Assembly: GCA_031292525.1 (NCBI GenBank)
Contig: JARLGY010000043.1
Coordinates: 1 to 46,542 of the forward strand
DNA from: Flavipsychrobacter sp.
GTDB lineage: Bacteria > Bacteroidota > Bacteroidia > Chitinophagales > Chitinophagaceae
Length of the DNA: 46,542 bases
Direction of reading: 5' to 3'
Below are positions 15,489 to 23,840 of the stretch, piece after piece; the stretch's first letter is position 1; each line of letters starts with the position of its first letter. Made by a program: the position numbers and the translations under genes. Below the pieces are notes generated by a model that ran no database searches, was not told where the DNA came from, and saw only the letters and a list, made by a program, of their open reading frames with translations.

Positions 15489-17234
15489 ATGACTTCTTTT
15501 TCTTCCTTCTCGATGCGAGAAGAATTGACTCGTGCCATATCGGACATGGGCTTTGAGACGCCGACTCCAATTCAGTCAAAAGTAATTCCGCAACTCTTAT
15601 CTCAACCAATCGATATTATAGGCCTGGCACAAACGGGTACCGGCAAAACTGCCGCCTTTGGCCTGCCCCTGCTGCACCATACAGATCTCAACGCTAAACA
15701 CGTTCAGACTTTAGTGCTTAGTCCAACCCGCGAACTGTGTATGCAGATCGTTGAGGAATTGGGCCGTTATGGCCAGCACATGCGTGGCCTGCGTATTACT
15801 GCCGTTTACGGTGGTGTACCCATTACCGGACAAATTCGTGATGTACGCGCTAACCCGCAGGTAATAGTAGCCACTCCCGGCCGTCTTATTGACCTACTGG
15901 AACGTAAAGCCCTGAACATGGACCTGGTGGAAACCGTGATCCTGGATGAGGCTGACGAAATGCTGAACATGGGTTTCCGTGAGGATATTGACTTTATCCT
16001 GAAGACTACTCCTGCCCGCAAACATACATGGCTGTTCTCTGCTACGATGTCTAATGACGTGCGTAACATAGCTAAACGCTTTATGAACAAGTGGGAAGAG
16101 TTTTCTGTAGGTGGCGCCAATGTTACCAACGAAAACATAGATCACCAGTACTATGTAACCAGCCATCATAACAGGTTTGAAACTCTGCGCCGCTTACTTG
16201 ATTTTACACCAGGTATATATGGTATCATATTTACCCGCACCAAGCAAGACTGCCAGGACATTTCTGAAAAACTGATGCGCCAGGGATATCATGTGAGCCC
16301 ATTGCATGGCGACATGGACCAGAAAATGCGCAGCAAAGTGCTGGAGCGTTTTAAAAACAAAAGTTTGCAGGCCATAGTTGCTACTGATGTAGCTGCCCGC
16401 GGACTGGATGTAAATGACATTACCCACGTTATTAACTACGAGCTGCCTGATGATCCGGAAGTTTACACACACCGTAGCGGCCGTACTGCACGTGCAGGTA
16501 AGTCTGGTATCTGTATGTCTATCGTTTCTCCTAAAGAGTTACAGAACATACGCCAGATAGAGCGCATTGTAAAACAACGTTTCCATAAAAGCGATATACC
16601 TGATGGTGCTGAAGTTGTGCGCAAGCGTTTGTTCTTCTACATGGAGCAGATAGCATTGGCAGAACCTGGTTCTGATTTTGCAAAGGTGTATCAGGAAAGC
16701 ATGCACGAACGTTTTGCCGACCTGGATAAGGACGAGCTGATACGCAAACTGATATGGCTGCAACTGAAAGACACTATTGACGCTTACCAGGGCGCTAATG
16801 ACCTGAATGCAGGTTATGAAAATAAAGAGAACAAGGAAAGGAACCGCGGTGGCGTTAGATCGGGCAGTGTGCGTATGTTTATAAACATAGGCCAGAAAGA
16901 CGGCGTTGCCGATGAAGAACAATTGCTGCAGTTCATAACAGAATCTACAGATATTGAAGCTGGCATGATAGACCGTGCAACCGTACGTGAACTGAGCAGT
17001 TTCTTTAATGTACCTGCAAGTTCTGCTGAGTTCATTGCTACTGCACTTTCATCCAAAAAATATAAAGGCCGTAAGGTAAGGATAGAAGAAGCTGAAGCAC
17101 GCGATCGTGATCGTGCGGGTGGACCTCCACGTCGTGGTGGTGGCGGTGATGGTGGCTACGCAAAGCGTGGTTCGCGCGATGACAGGCCGTCTTACGGAAA
17201 GGGCGGTTCACAAAAGTTTAACAAGAGATATTAA
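15489..17234 (+). CDS. DEAD-box ATP-dependent RNA helicase (DeaD/CsdA type) with DbpA-like RNA-binding domain
   Basis: The 581-residue helicase unwinds RNA, probably in ribosome assembly, mRNA turnover or cold adaptation. The Q motif is at 22-29 (FETPTPIQ), motif I AQTGTGKT at 47-54, DEAD at 153-156 and SAT near 185; motif VI HRSGRTARAG lies in the second RecA domain. A DbpA-type RNA-binding domain follows near 455-535 (VRMFINIGQKDG, then GRKVRIEEAE). The tail is an RGG-like basic stretch (GGPPRRGGGGDGG) for non-specific RNA binding. Codons such as CGT and AAC are commoner than in the neighbours, which fits high expression. Confidence 0.95.
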   Translation: MTSFSSFSMREELTRAISDMGFETPTPIQSKVIPQLLSQPIDIIGLAQTGTGKTAAFGLPLLHHTDLNAKHVQTLVLSPTRELCMQIVEELGRYGQHMRGLRITAVYGGVPITGQIRDVRANPQVIVATPGRLIDLLERKALNMDLVETVILDEADEMLNMGFREDIDFILKTTPARKHTWLFSATMSNDVRNIAKRFMNKWEEFSVGGANVTNENIDHQYYVTSHHNRFETLRRLLDFTPGIYGIIFTRTKQDCQDISEKLMRQGYHVSPLHGDMDQKMRSKVLERFKNKSLQAIVATDVAARGLDVNDITHVINYELPDDPEVYTHRSGRTARAGKSGICMSIVSPKELQNIRQIERIVKQRFHKSDIPDGAEVVRKRLFFYMEQIALAEPGSDFAKVYQESMHERFADLDKDELIRKLIWLQLKDTIDAYQGANDLNAGYENKENKERNRGGVRSGSVRMFINIGQKDGVADEEQLLQFITESTDIEAGMIDRATVRELSSFFNVPASSAEFIATALSSKKYKGRKVRIEEAEARDRDRAGGPPRRGGGGDGGYAKRGSRDDRPSYGKGGSQKFNKRY

Positions 17235-17253
17235 TTTGTAATGATATGTGTCC

Positions 17254-17283
17254 TTGGTTTTTAAGGATAATGCATTATATTTG
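17254..17283 (+). promoter_or_regulatory. Promoter of the RlpA-like gene (TTG-N19-TATATTTG)
   Basis: TTG at 17254-17256, a 19-base spacer and TATATTTG at 17276-17283 match the Bacteroidota primary-sigma consensus exactly. Transcription should start near 17288, giving a leader of about 17 bases before the ATG at 17305. Confidence 0.72.
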
Positions 17284-17304
17284 TAATAACCAAATGAGTT
17301 ACGC

Positions 17305-17751
17305 ATGAGGCTTTTTCTAATAACGACGCTTTTTTTCTTGAGTTCAGTTGTGCTTAAAGCACAGCAGGCCGAAAACAATGGTGCAGGTAAAAAAGGCGTA
17401 GCCAGCTTTTACCATCCCAAGTTTGAAGGCCGCAAAACAGCGACAGGCGAAGTGTTTAAGAATGCTGATTTTACCGCCGCCTGCAACAAGCTTACCCTGG
17501 GCACTTTTGTAAAGGTGACCAATCTTGCCAATGGGATAGCAGTTTACGTGCGCATAAACGACCGTATGGCTGCTGCCAACAAACGCCTGATAGACCTTGC
17601 ATCAATAGCAGCCGAAAAATTGGGCTTTATAGATGATGGTACGGCTAAGGTGAAGATTGAAACTGTACCTACAGAAGAAGGCCGCAATGGTATTCTTGCG
17701 CAGAGAGAAATTCAAAAGGAAATTCTGAAGTTAGAAACAGGCAAATTATAA
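17305..17751 (+). CDS. RlpA-like double-psi beta-barrel protein
   Basis: The 148-residue exported protein has a signal peptide (LITTLFFLSSVVLKAQ). The rest is one RlpA-type DPBB domain: GVASFYHPKFEGRKTATGE near 30-48, FTAACNKLTLGTFVKVTN near 55-72, VRINDRMAAANKRLIDLA near 82-99, and AAEKLGF. The residues expected in the lytic transglycosylase cleft are present (GRKTATGE, NDR, LIDLA), but there is no SPOR domain, so septal peptidoglycan targeting is not shown. It probably acts on or binds peptidoglycan in the periplasm. It stands alone between its own promoter and a strong terminator. Confidence 0.88.
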   Translation: MRLFLITTLFFLSSVVLKAQQAENNGAGKKGVASFYHPKFEGRKTATGEVFKNADFTAACNKLTLGTFVKVTNLANGIAVYVRINDRMAAANKRLIDLASIAAEKLGFIDDGTAKVKIETVPTEEGRNGILAQREIQKEILKLETGKL

Positions 17752-17772
17752 TTTTAAATAAATACTTTTAGA

Positions 17773-17800
17773 GGCTGCCTGCTACAGGCAGCCTTTTTTT
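17773..17800 (+). terminator. Rho-independent terminator after the RlpA-like gene
   Basis: GGCTGCCTG (17773-17781), a CTA loop and CAGGCAGCC (17785-17793) form a perfect 9-bp GC-rich stem, followed by seven T (17794-17800). It is the clearest intrinsic terminator in the window and separates the RlpA-like gene from the SET gene. Confidence 0.93.
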
Positions 17801-17831
17801 ATTTAAGAAATCCATCATTGTTCCATATTCC

Positions 17832-18218
17832 ATGTTGAGATCACTTTATATAGCTACCGTAGAAGGCAAAGGAAAGGGTGTGTTTTGTAAAAATGCCTTA
17901 AGGCAGGGCGTGACACTTGAGGTAGCACCGGTTATAGTAATGACTGCACATGACCGTACTCTACTGGACCAGACCCTATTGCATGATTATATATTTGAAT
18001 GGCAGCCCGGCGGAGAACTAATGTGTTGCATGGCCCTTGGCTGGGTGCCAATGTACAACCATTCTTACTCTAGTAACTGTGAGTACTACATGGACTATGA
18101 ACAAGCTACCATAGCCATAAAAACAATACGCGATATACCGGCAGGTGAAGAGCTTACTATTAACTATAATGGCGACTGGGATGACGGAACCCCAGTATGG
18201 TTTGATGTGGCAGAGTAG
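17832..18218 (+). CDS. SET-domain protein (putative protein-lysine methyltransferase)
   Basis: The 128-residue protein is almost all SET domain. The SAM-binding GKGVFCKN lies near residues 15-22, NHSYSSNCEYY near 76-86 (the NHS-x-x-x-N motif) and GEELTINYNGDW near 106-117, with the catalytic-site Tyr in the last motif. There is no pre-SET or cysteine-rich post-SET module. SET enzymes methylate lysines; the substrate in bacteria is generally unknown. It starts 31 bases after a terminator and ends 25 bases before the M14 peptidase gene, which probably shares its message. Transfer from a eukaryote is often proposed for such genes but cannot be judged here. Confidence 0.88.
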   Translation: MLRSLYIATVEGKGKGVFCKNALRQGVTLEVAPVIVMTAHDRTLLDQTLLHDYIFEWQPGGELMCCMALGWVPMYNHSYSSNCEYYMDYEQATIAIKTIRDIPAGEELTINYNGDWDDGTPVWFDVAE

Positions 18219-18243
18219 GGGATTACCTGTTATCTTTACTGCC

Positions 18244-19959
18244 ATGAAGCACAGATTGCTCCTTATAATAATTGCTTTATTGTTGTGCACGACGTCATCT
18301 TCTTTTTGCCAGCCACTGGTCACGAGATATGAACGATCGAATGGTACTGAAACTGCGACCTATGCGGAAGTAATTGCATTTTACAAAACACTTGCTGCCC
18401 GGTATTCATCAGTTACTATAGATTCGGTTGGAGAAACTGATGCAGGCTATCCCTTGTGTGTTGTGTACTACAACTATAAGCCAGGCAGGAAGCAAGTAAC
18501 ATTGTTGATCAATAATGGTATACACCCAGGCGAACCAGACGGCATAGATGCCTGCATGCTGCTGCTGCGCAATGCTGCAATGGGTAGAATAGAGATACCG
18601 GAAAATGTAGCCCTTGCTGTAATACCTGTATTTAATATAGGAGGTATGCTGAACCGCGGTTGTTGCAGCCGTGTGAACCAGAATGGCCCTAAAGAGTATG
18701 GATTTAGAGGTAACAGCCAAAACCTGGACCTCAACCGCGATTTTGTGAAGCTGGATGCATTGGAAACACAATCGCTGATACGACTGTTCCATAAACTAGA
18801 CCCGGATATATTTATAGATAATCATGTAAGCGATGGGGCGAATTACCAGCATGTGGTGACTTTACTGAGTACTCAGCACGATAAACTAGGCGGTGATGTG
18901 GGTAAGTATATGCATAATACCCTGGAGCCACTTGTTTACAAAGACATGAAACAAAAAGGCTATGATCTTGTGCCTTATGTGAACGACTTTGATAAAACAC
19001 CAGATCAGGGATGGGTTGAATTTTATGAACCTGCACGTTTCTCGAGCGGTTTTGCAGCGTTGTCCCAAACATTTGCGTTTGTGCCTGAAACACACATGCT
19101 AAAGCCCTATTGGGAACGGGTGCAAGGTACTTATGCCTTGCTGCGCACTTTTATAAGTATAGCTTCTGCACATATGGACGAAATAAAAGATGCCAGACGT
19201 ACAGACCGTAAACAGCTATTGACAGCGACAACTTATCATTTGCATTGGGTAGCCGATACTACACAGTTTGATAAGGTGACTTTTAAAGGTTATACTGCAG
19301 GTTACAAGCCTAGTGAAGTATCTGGGTTGCCCCGGTTGTATTATGACCATGCAAAGCCTTATGTGAGGCAGGTTAATTTTTATAATCACTTTATACCTAC
19401 TGATACAATAACTTATGCGGCTGCATATATTGTGCCCCGGCAATGGCATGATGCGATAACGAGGCTAAAATGGAATGGTGTTGCTATGCAGCAATTAGCT
19501 AGAGACACCGTAATGGAAGTGAATGTGTGCCATATAGACAATTATGAAACAGTGCCGCGCCCTTATGAGAAGCATTACCTGCACAAAAATGTAAAGGTGC
19601 ATTGGGCAAGGCAAACTATACATGTGGCAAAGGGCGATTATATAGTTGCTACCGGACAACCAGCCAAGCGGTATATAACGGAGGTGCTGGAGCCTACAGG
19701 GACAGATGCTTTTTTGGCATGGGGCTTCTTTGATGGCATATTGCAGCAAAAGGAATACTATAGTGATTATGTATTTGAGGATGATGCTGCACGCATTTTG
19801 AAAAAAGACCGGGTGCTGAAGCAACGTCTTGATGAAAAGAAGAGGATCGACACCGTTTTTGCTAAAAGCGCATCGCAACAACTCGATTTTATCTATAATA
19901 ATTCAGCTTATCACGAACCTGAATATATGCGATACCCTGTTTACAGAATAGAGCAATAG
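18244..19959 (+). CDS. Exported M14-family zinc carboxypeptidase
   Basis: The 571-residue protein starts at ATG 18244, with signal peptide MKHRLLLIIIALLLCTTSSSF; the longer frame back to 18145 would overlap the SET gene and hide this signal. The M14 zinc site is HPGEPDG near residues 98-104 (H-x-x-E), with the third ligand in FIDNHVSDG near 194. The general-base Glu is probably in FVPETHMLKP near 279. NLDRNRDF-type substrate contacts appear as LDLNRDFVKL near 162. The last 230 residues are an accessory region with no recognised motif. It should remove C-terminal residues from peptides, possibly peptidoglycan-derived, in the periplasm or outside the cell. Confidence 0.88.
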   Translation: MKHRLLLIIIALLLCTTSSSFCQPLVTRYERSNGTETATYAEVIAFYKTLAARYSSVTIDSVGETDAGYPLCVVYYNYKPGRKQVTLLINNGIHPGEPDGIDACMLLLRNAAMGRIEIPENVALAVIPVFNIGGMLNRGCCSRVNQNGPKEYGFRGNSQNLDLNRDFVKLDALETQSLIRLFHKLDPDIFIDNHVSDGANYQHVVTLLSTQHDKLGGDVGKYMHNTLEPLVYKDMKQKGYDLVPYVNDFDKTPDQGWVEFYEPARFSSGFAALSQTFAFVPETHMLKPYWERVQGTYALLRTFISIASAHMDEIKDARRTDRKQLLTATTYHLHWVADTTQFDKVTFKGYTAGYKPSEVSGLPRLYYDHAKPYVRQVNFYNHFIPTDTITYAAAYIVPRQWHDAITRLKWNGVAMQQLARDTVMEVNVCHIDNYETVPRPYEKHYLHKNVKVHWARQTIHVAKGDYIVATGQPAKRYITEVLEPTGTDAFLAWGFFDGILQQKEYYSDYVFEDDAARILKKDRVLKQRLDEKKRIDTVFAKSASQQLDFIYNNSAYHEPEYMRYPVYRIEQ

Positions 19960-19967
19960 ATACAGGT

Positions 19968-21080
19968 CTAATTAATAACTACAGAAGGCCGCAGCCTGGC
20001 AGTTATTTTCTTACCGATCTTTATGAATGGCAACTCTATGGCGTAATGCATTAATGTAGCAAAGAGTGTGGTGGCAGCAACACAAAGGGCCAGCAAAGAA
20101 AAGAAAGCAATTTTATTGTTGTTTTGGAAATACGGCAGCAACATATCCCAGTGTTCAAATATAACAGTAACCACTATCCAGTGCATGAGGTAAACACCAT
20201 ATGATATTTTACCATAGAAACGCAGGATGCCAATGTTGAGTACCCGTTGTAGCCTGCGACTGTGTACCATAGCAACCAAGAAAATAAATGAACCAAAGCC
20301 GCTGTACAGCAGAAAGTCGATCTGAAAAAAATCGGCCAGGTATGCGTAGGTGCTTCCAAAGTGGGATACGTGGTCTATAGCCCTTACTGAATACAGAACA
20401 AACGCTGCAATAATAAGTGGTACGCGGCATTTATACCATTTTGTGTTTTTGAAGCTGGTGTTGCTGATCTCAAAATAATAGCAGCTAATGAGCAGTCCTA
20501 ATGCAAAATGGATAAAGAACGAGTTGATAACGTAGCTAATGATGAGATAGGTGAATATAAGCCAGGGTATAAGTTTGCGGTTCACCTTTGCCATTGTTAT
20601 TGTAAAGGGCATAAAAAACGATACGCTGAGCTCCAATACAAGTGTCCAGCCAGGTACATAGAATTTGTTGTGGGTTTTGAACAGGTATGCTTCTTCCCAA
20701 AACTGGTCTTTATTCAGTACGAAAACCTCGTACAGACGGTGCAAGTGCATATCGGCGCTTTGCCAGTAAAGTGCGCTAATAAATAAGGTGACGAAAAAAG
20801 CCGGGAATAGACGTAAAAATCTGTTAATAAAGAACTTTCTAAGGTCAAGTGATTCGTTCATTACTATATACTTATAAGAGAGAACGAAACCACTTAAAAC
20901 AAAAAAGAAAGACACGGCATCGCGGCCATTGAAGATGAATGATGCCAGCTTGATGGACATTAATCCCTCGTACCGCCAATTGATGAAGTGGTAAAAAAGT
21001 ACCATCAGGGCTGCTATGCCCCTTGCAGAATCAAGGTAGCCGAGGTGATGCCTGCGTGGTTGTGGGGTGTTATCGGACAT
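19968..21080 (-). CDS. Acyltransferase family 3 membrane protein (paralogue A)
   Basis: The 370-residue protein has about ten membrane helices and belongs to the OafA/Acyl_transf_3 family, which transfers acyl groups such as acetyl to surface sugars. The start has YLDSARGIAALMVLFYHF with the family's conserved Arg and His, then GRDAVSFFFVLSGFVLSYKY and RFLRLFPAFFVT; the last third has FYGKISYGVYLMHWIVV. The chain is highly similar to its tandem neighbour. A TAACTTTG element (forward 21092-21099) lies 11 bases upstream of the ATG. It converges on the M14 gene with 8 bases between stops. Substrate unknown; no polysaccharide cluster is adjacent. Confidence 0.92.
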   Translation of the reverse strand: MSDNTPQPRRHHLGYLDSARGIAALMVLFYHFINWRYEGLMSIKLASFIFNGRDAVSFFFVLSGFVLSYKYIVMNESLDLRKFFINRFLRLFPAFFVTLFISALYWQSADMHLHRLYEVFVLNKDQFWEEAYLFKTHNKFYVPGWTLVLELSVSFFMPFTITMAKVNRKLIPWLIFTYLIISYVINSFFIHFALGLLISCYYFEISNTSFKNTKWYKCRVPLIIAAFVLYSVRAIDHVSHFGSTYAYLADFFQIDFLLYSGFGSFIFLVAMVHSRRLQRVLNIGILRFYGKISYGVYLMHWIVVTVIFEHWDMLLPYFQNNNKIAFFSLLALCVAATTLFATLMHYAIELPFIKIGKKITARLRPSVVIN

Positions 21081-21091
21081 GTAGAATCAAA

Positions 21092-21099
21092 CAAAGTTA
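21092..21099 (-). promoter_or_regulatory. -7 element upstream of acyltransferase A
   Basis: On the minus strand the sequence reads TAACTTTG, a perfect TAnnTTTG, ending 11 bases before the ATG. The nearest TTG (forward 21115-21117) is spaced by 15 bases, shorter than the usual 17-23, so only the -7 box is claimed. Confidence 0.4.
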
Positions 21100-21163
21100 T
21101 AAAACGTTCAGGATCAAAAAACGGCAATTTAATCGTTATAAATACTTGCGAATTCCTAAAACA

Positions 21164-22273
21164 TTATTCTATTACTATGGACGGCTTTATTCTTGATGTG
21201 ATCTTTTTCCCAAATCGAATAAATGGAAGTTCGATAGTATAGTGCACTAAAGTAGCGAGAAGGGTTGTTGTTATGAAATAGGCAATGAATGTTAGAAGAA
21301 ACGCGAGTTTAGCCCGATCGTGAAAGACTTTTAATATTTCATCCCACTGCTCAAATATTACTGTAACCACAATCCAGTGCATGAGGTAGATACCATATGA
21401 TATTTTGCCGTAGAATCTAAGTATGGAGTGATTGAGGATATTTTGAATTTTCTTGTTTTGCAAGATGACTACCAGGAAAATGAACGACCCTATGCCTGAA
21501 AAAAAGAAAAAATTGATAGTGAAATAGGAGGCTATATAATTATAGGTATTTCCAAACGGTATAATATTATCAATAACCCTAAGAGAGAAAAATATAAAAG
21601 CCATGATAACCAATGGTACCCTGTATTTATACCACTTTGTTTCGCGGAATGATCTATCGGTTATCTCAAAAAAATAGCAACTGGCCAGAATACCTAATAT
21701 AAAATGGACGAAAAAATCGTTCATAACTGCCATGATGAGTACTACGGTAATGAGTAGCCAACTTACTAATTTGCGATTTACTTTAGCAATTGCGATAATG
21801 AACGGCATAAAAAAAGATATGGTCAACTCTATTACTAAAGTCCAGCCTGCCCCGTAATTGCGGGTATGTGCCTTAAATAAGTAGATCTCTTCCCAAAATT
21901 CTGATCTATTGAATATGGAGAGCCGGGCAAGATTGTGGAAATGTAAAATTGCCATTTGCCTATACAAAATGCAGCCCAGAACTGTAACGAAAAAGGCAGG
22001 GAACAACCTCAGAAATCTGTTTATAAAGAACTTTTTAACGTCCAGCGGTTTCTTTAGTACTATGTATTTATATGAAAGTACAAAACCACTGAGTACAAAG
22101 AAAAAGGATACAGCGTCGCGGCCGTTAAAGATAAATGAGGCTAATTTTGCAGAGATGAGATAGTCGTAATGCCACGTTATAAAGTGATAAAACAACACCA
22201 TCAATGCCGCTATACCTCTTGCCGAATCAAGATAGCTGAGATAGTGCTTTGGTAGTTGTTGTGTATCAGGCAT
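21164..22273 (-). CDS. Acyltransferase family 3 membrane protein (paralogue B)
   Basis: The 369-residue protein is a tandem paralogue of the downstream gene: YLDSARGIAALMVLFYHF, GRDAVSFFFVLSGFVLSYKY, RFLRLFPAFFVT and FYGKISYGIYLMHWIVVTVIFEQWD all recur in the same places and order. Differences cluster in the loop after the first third (residues 105-135) and in the middle membrane segments, which may alter substrate choice. It is read in the same direction, with 83 bases between the two genes, and has its own -7 box (TATATTTG). Its AT content looks higher than that of its twin. Acceptor and acyl donor are unknown. Confidence 0.92.
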   Translation of the reverse strand: MPDTQQLPKHYLSYLDSARGIAALMVLFYHFITWHYDYLISAKLASFIFNGRDAVSFFFVLSGFVLSYKYIVLKKPLDVKKFFINRFLRLFPAFFVTVLGCILYRQMAILHFHNLARLSIFNRSEFWEEIYLFKAHTRNYGAGWTLVIELTISFFMPFIIAIAKVNRKLVSWLLITVVLIMAVMNDFFVHFILGILASCYFFEITDRSFRETKWYKYRVPLVIMAFIFFSLRVIDNIIPFGNTYNYIASYFTINFFFFSGIGSFIFLVVILQNKKIQNILNHSILRFYGKISYGIYLMHWIVVTVIFEQWDEILKVFHDRAKLAFLLTFIAYFITTTLLATLVHYTIELPFIRFGKKITSRIKPSIVIE

Positions 22274-22284
22274 AGGTATAGCTG

Positions 22285-22292
22285 CAAATATA
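22285..22292 (-). promoter_or_regulatory. -7 element upstream of acyltransferase B
   Basis: The minus strand reads TATATTTG, a perfect TAnnTTTG, ending 11 bases before the ATG, the same distance as in paralogue A. No TTG is found 17-23 bases upstream. Confidence 0.42.
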
Positions 22293-22333
22293 TTAAATGC
22301 ACCTAACTAGCATAACATATTAACAAGTAGCTA

Positions 22334-23833
22334 TTATCCGGCTATTGTGGCCTCTGCGCTATCTGTTTCTGTCAACGACTCATCAATAGCATGGGCAAGC
22401 GGGAAGGTAATAGTAAAAGTAGTTCCCCCACTAAGTATAGATGAGACATCTATTGTTGCTTTGTGCGACTGCAATATATTGAGCGTAAAGGCTAGCCCCA
22501 AGCCTACACCATTCCTTTTTTGCGTAAAGTATGGCTCAAAAAGGCGCGATATGTTCTCCTCACTTATGCCGCAACCATTGTCGCTAATATTGAGTACCAC
22601 ATGGTTTGTAAGGTGATGCAGGGATATAGATAGTTGCCCTGTCTGCTCTTCCATCGCCTCGATTGCATTTATCACAATATTAAGTAAAGCGATTTTTAGT
22701 TTTTCTTTGTCAGCAAGGATCAACTGGATTTCGTTGGGATAGCTAACCTGTAGTTTTATCCTTTTCAGGGTAAGTCTATCTATTGCAGAAGATATAACCT
22801 CGTCCAGTATAGTTTGCAAGGTGTATTCTTCCAGCGTTATCTCAGTAGGGCGGGATGTATTCAACAGTTCGCTAATGAGATCACTGATTCGTTTGCCATT
22901 CCGTTGAATGATGTTGAGGTACAAAGTTGTATTCTCATCCATTACTTCTTGTTGCATTTGCTCTACCGACAGTGTAATGTTGTTGAGTGGATTGCGTACT
23001 TCATGTGCCAGTGTGCGTACCAGTCGGCCAGCTGCAGCAAGTTTCTCGGCCTGCAGTGTAGCTTTTTCTATTTTCTTCAGGTTGGTAATATCATGGATAA
23101 TACCTTGCAGATATATATTGTCTGTATAGCTATCGTCAATGGTAAGGGTTACGATGCAGGATTTTTTATCGCCACTTTTTGTGTTGATGATCACATCCCA
23201 GTCGTTTACTTCCTTACGCAATAATATTGCCTGCTGCAGGTATTTTTTATGTTGTGCCTGGTCTATAATATCTACCAGGTTCATGGTTAGTATTTCCTCT
23301 TTTGTATAACCTATAAGAGGCTCTACAGCACTGTTCACATCTTTAAAATCAAGCTGCTCATTAGTGATGAATACAATATCTTTTGATTTTTCGAAGATGC
23401 CCCTGTATTTGCGTTCGTTTGCTTTTAAGGCTTTTAATGTAGCAGACCGCTCAAGTGCATACCTGATGCTGCGTTCCATTTTTTCAATGCTCAGCTCTGT
23501 CTTAATCAGGTAGTCAACTGCACCAAGTTGCATTGCCTCTATATCTACATGGTAATTACCTTTACCTGTAAGCAGGATGATAGGTTCTTCACAGTTATTT
23601 TCAAGTGCTTCTTTTAATAGATCGACGCCTGATTTTGCACCTAGCAGATAATCGACAAAATACAGTTCGTAATCTCGATTGATCATGTGGGCAAGAGCAT
23701 CCTTATATCGAGGGCACCAGTCAATTTTATAGTTTGCACCCGGGATATGTTTTACATATTCGCTGGTGATGATAAAGTCATCCTGATCATCATCTACGAT
23801 CAATATTCTAACTGGGGTATTTTGCAAACTCAT
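22334..23833 (-). CDS. Soluble hybrid histidine kinase (REC-PAS-HisKA-HATPase)
   Basis: The 499-residue protein begins with a receiver domain (acid pocket DDD at 14-16, phospho-acceptor Asp61 in YFVDYLLG, Lys111). A PAS domain follows near 140-255 (KYRGIFEKSKDIVFITNE, IHDIT). The HisKA helix has LAHEVRNPLNNI with phospho-accepting His277, and the ATPase has NAIEAMEEQ (N box), DNGCGI and GVGLGLAF. There is no signal peptide or membrane helix, so it senses in the cytoplasm. An N-terminal receiver suggests it is itself controlled by phosphorylation. It starts 7 bases after the preceding kinase stop and is the last gene of the rpoN operon. Confidence 0.92.
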   Translation of the reverse strand: MSLQNTPVRILIVDDDQDDFIITSEYVKHIPGANYKIDWCPRYKDALAHMINRDYELYFVDYLLGAKSGVDLLKEALENNCEEPIILLTGKGNYHVDIEAMQLGAVDYLIKTELSIEKMERSIRYALERSATLKALKANERKYRGIFEKSKDIVFITNEQLDFKDVNSAVEPLIGYTKEEILTMNLVDIIDQAQHKKYLQQAILLRKEVNDWDVIINTKSGDKKSCIVTLTIDDSYTDNIYLQGIIHDITNLKKIEKATLQAEKLAAAGRLVRTLAHEVRNPLNNITLSVEQMQQEVMDENTTLYLNIIQRNGKRISDLISELLNTSRPTEITLEEYTLQTILDEVISSAIDRLTLKRIKLQVSYPNEIQLILADKEKLKIALLNIVINAIEAMEEQTGQLSISLHHLTNHVVLNISDNGCGISEENISRLFEPYFTQKRNGVGLGLAFTLNILQSHKATIDVSSILSGGTTFTITFPLAHAIDESLTETDSAEATIAG

Positions 23834-23840
23834 TTAATCT

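Noticed and set aside
18145-18243. Longer N-terminus for the M14 carboxypeptidase
   Set aside because: It lies inside the SET gene and would bury the signal peptide that starts at 18244.
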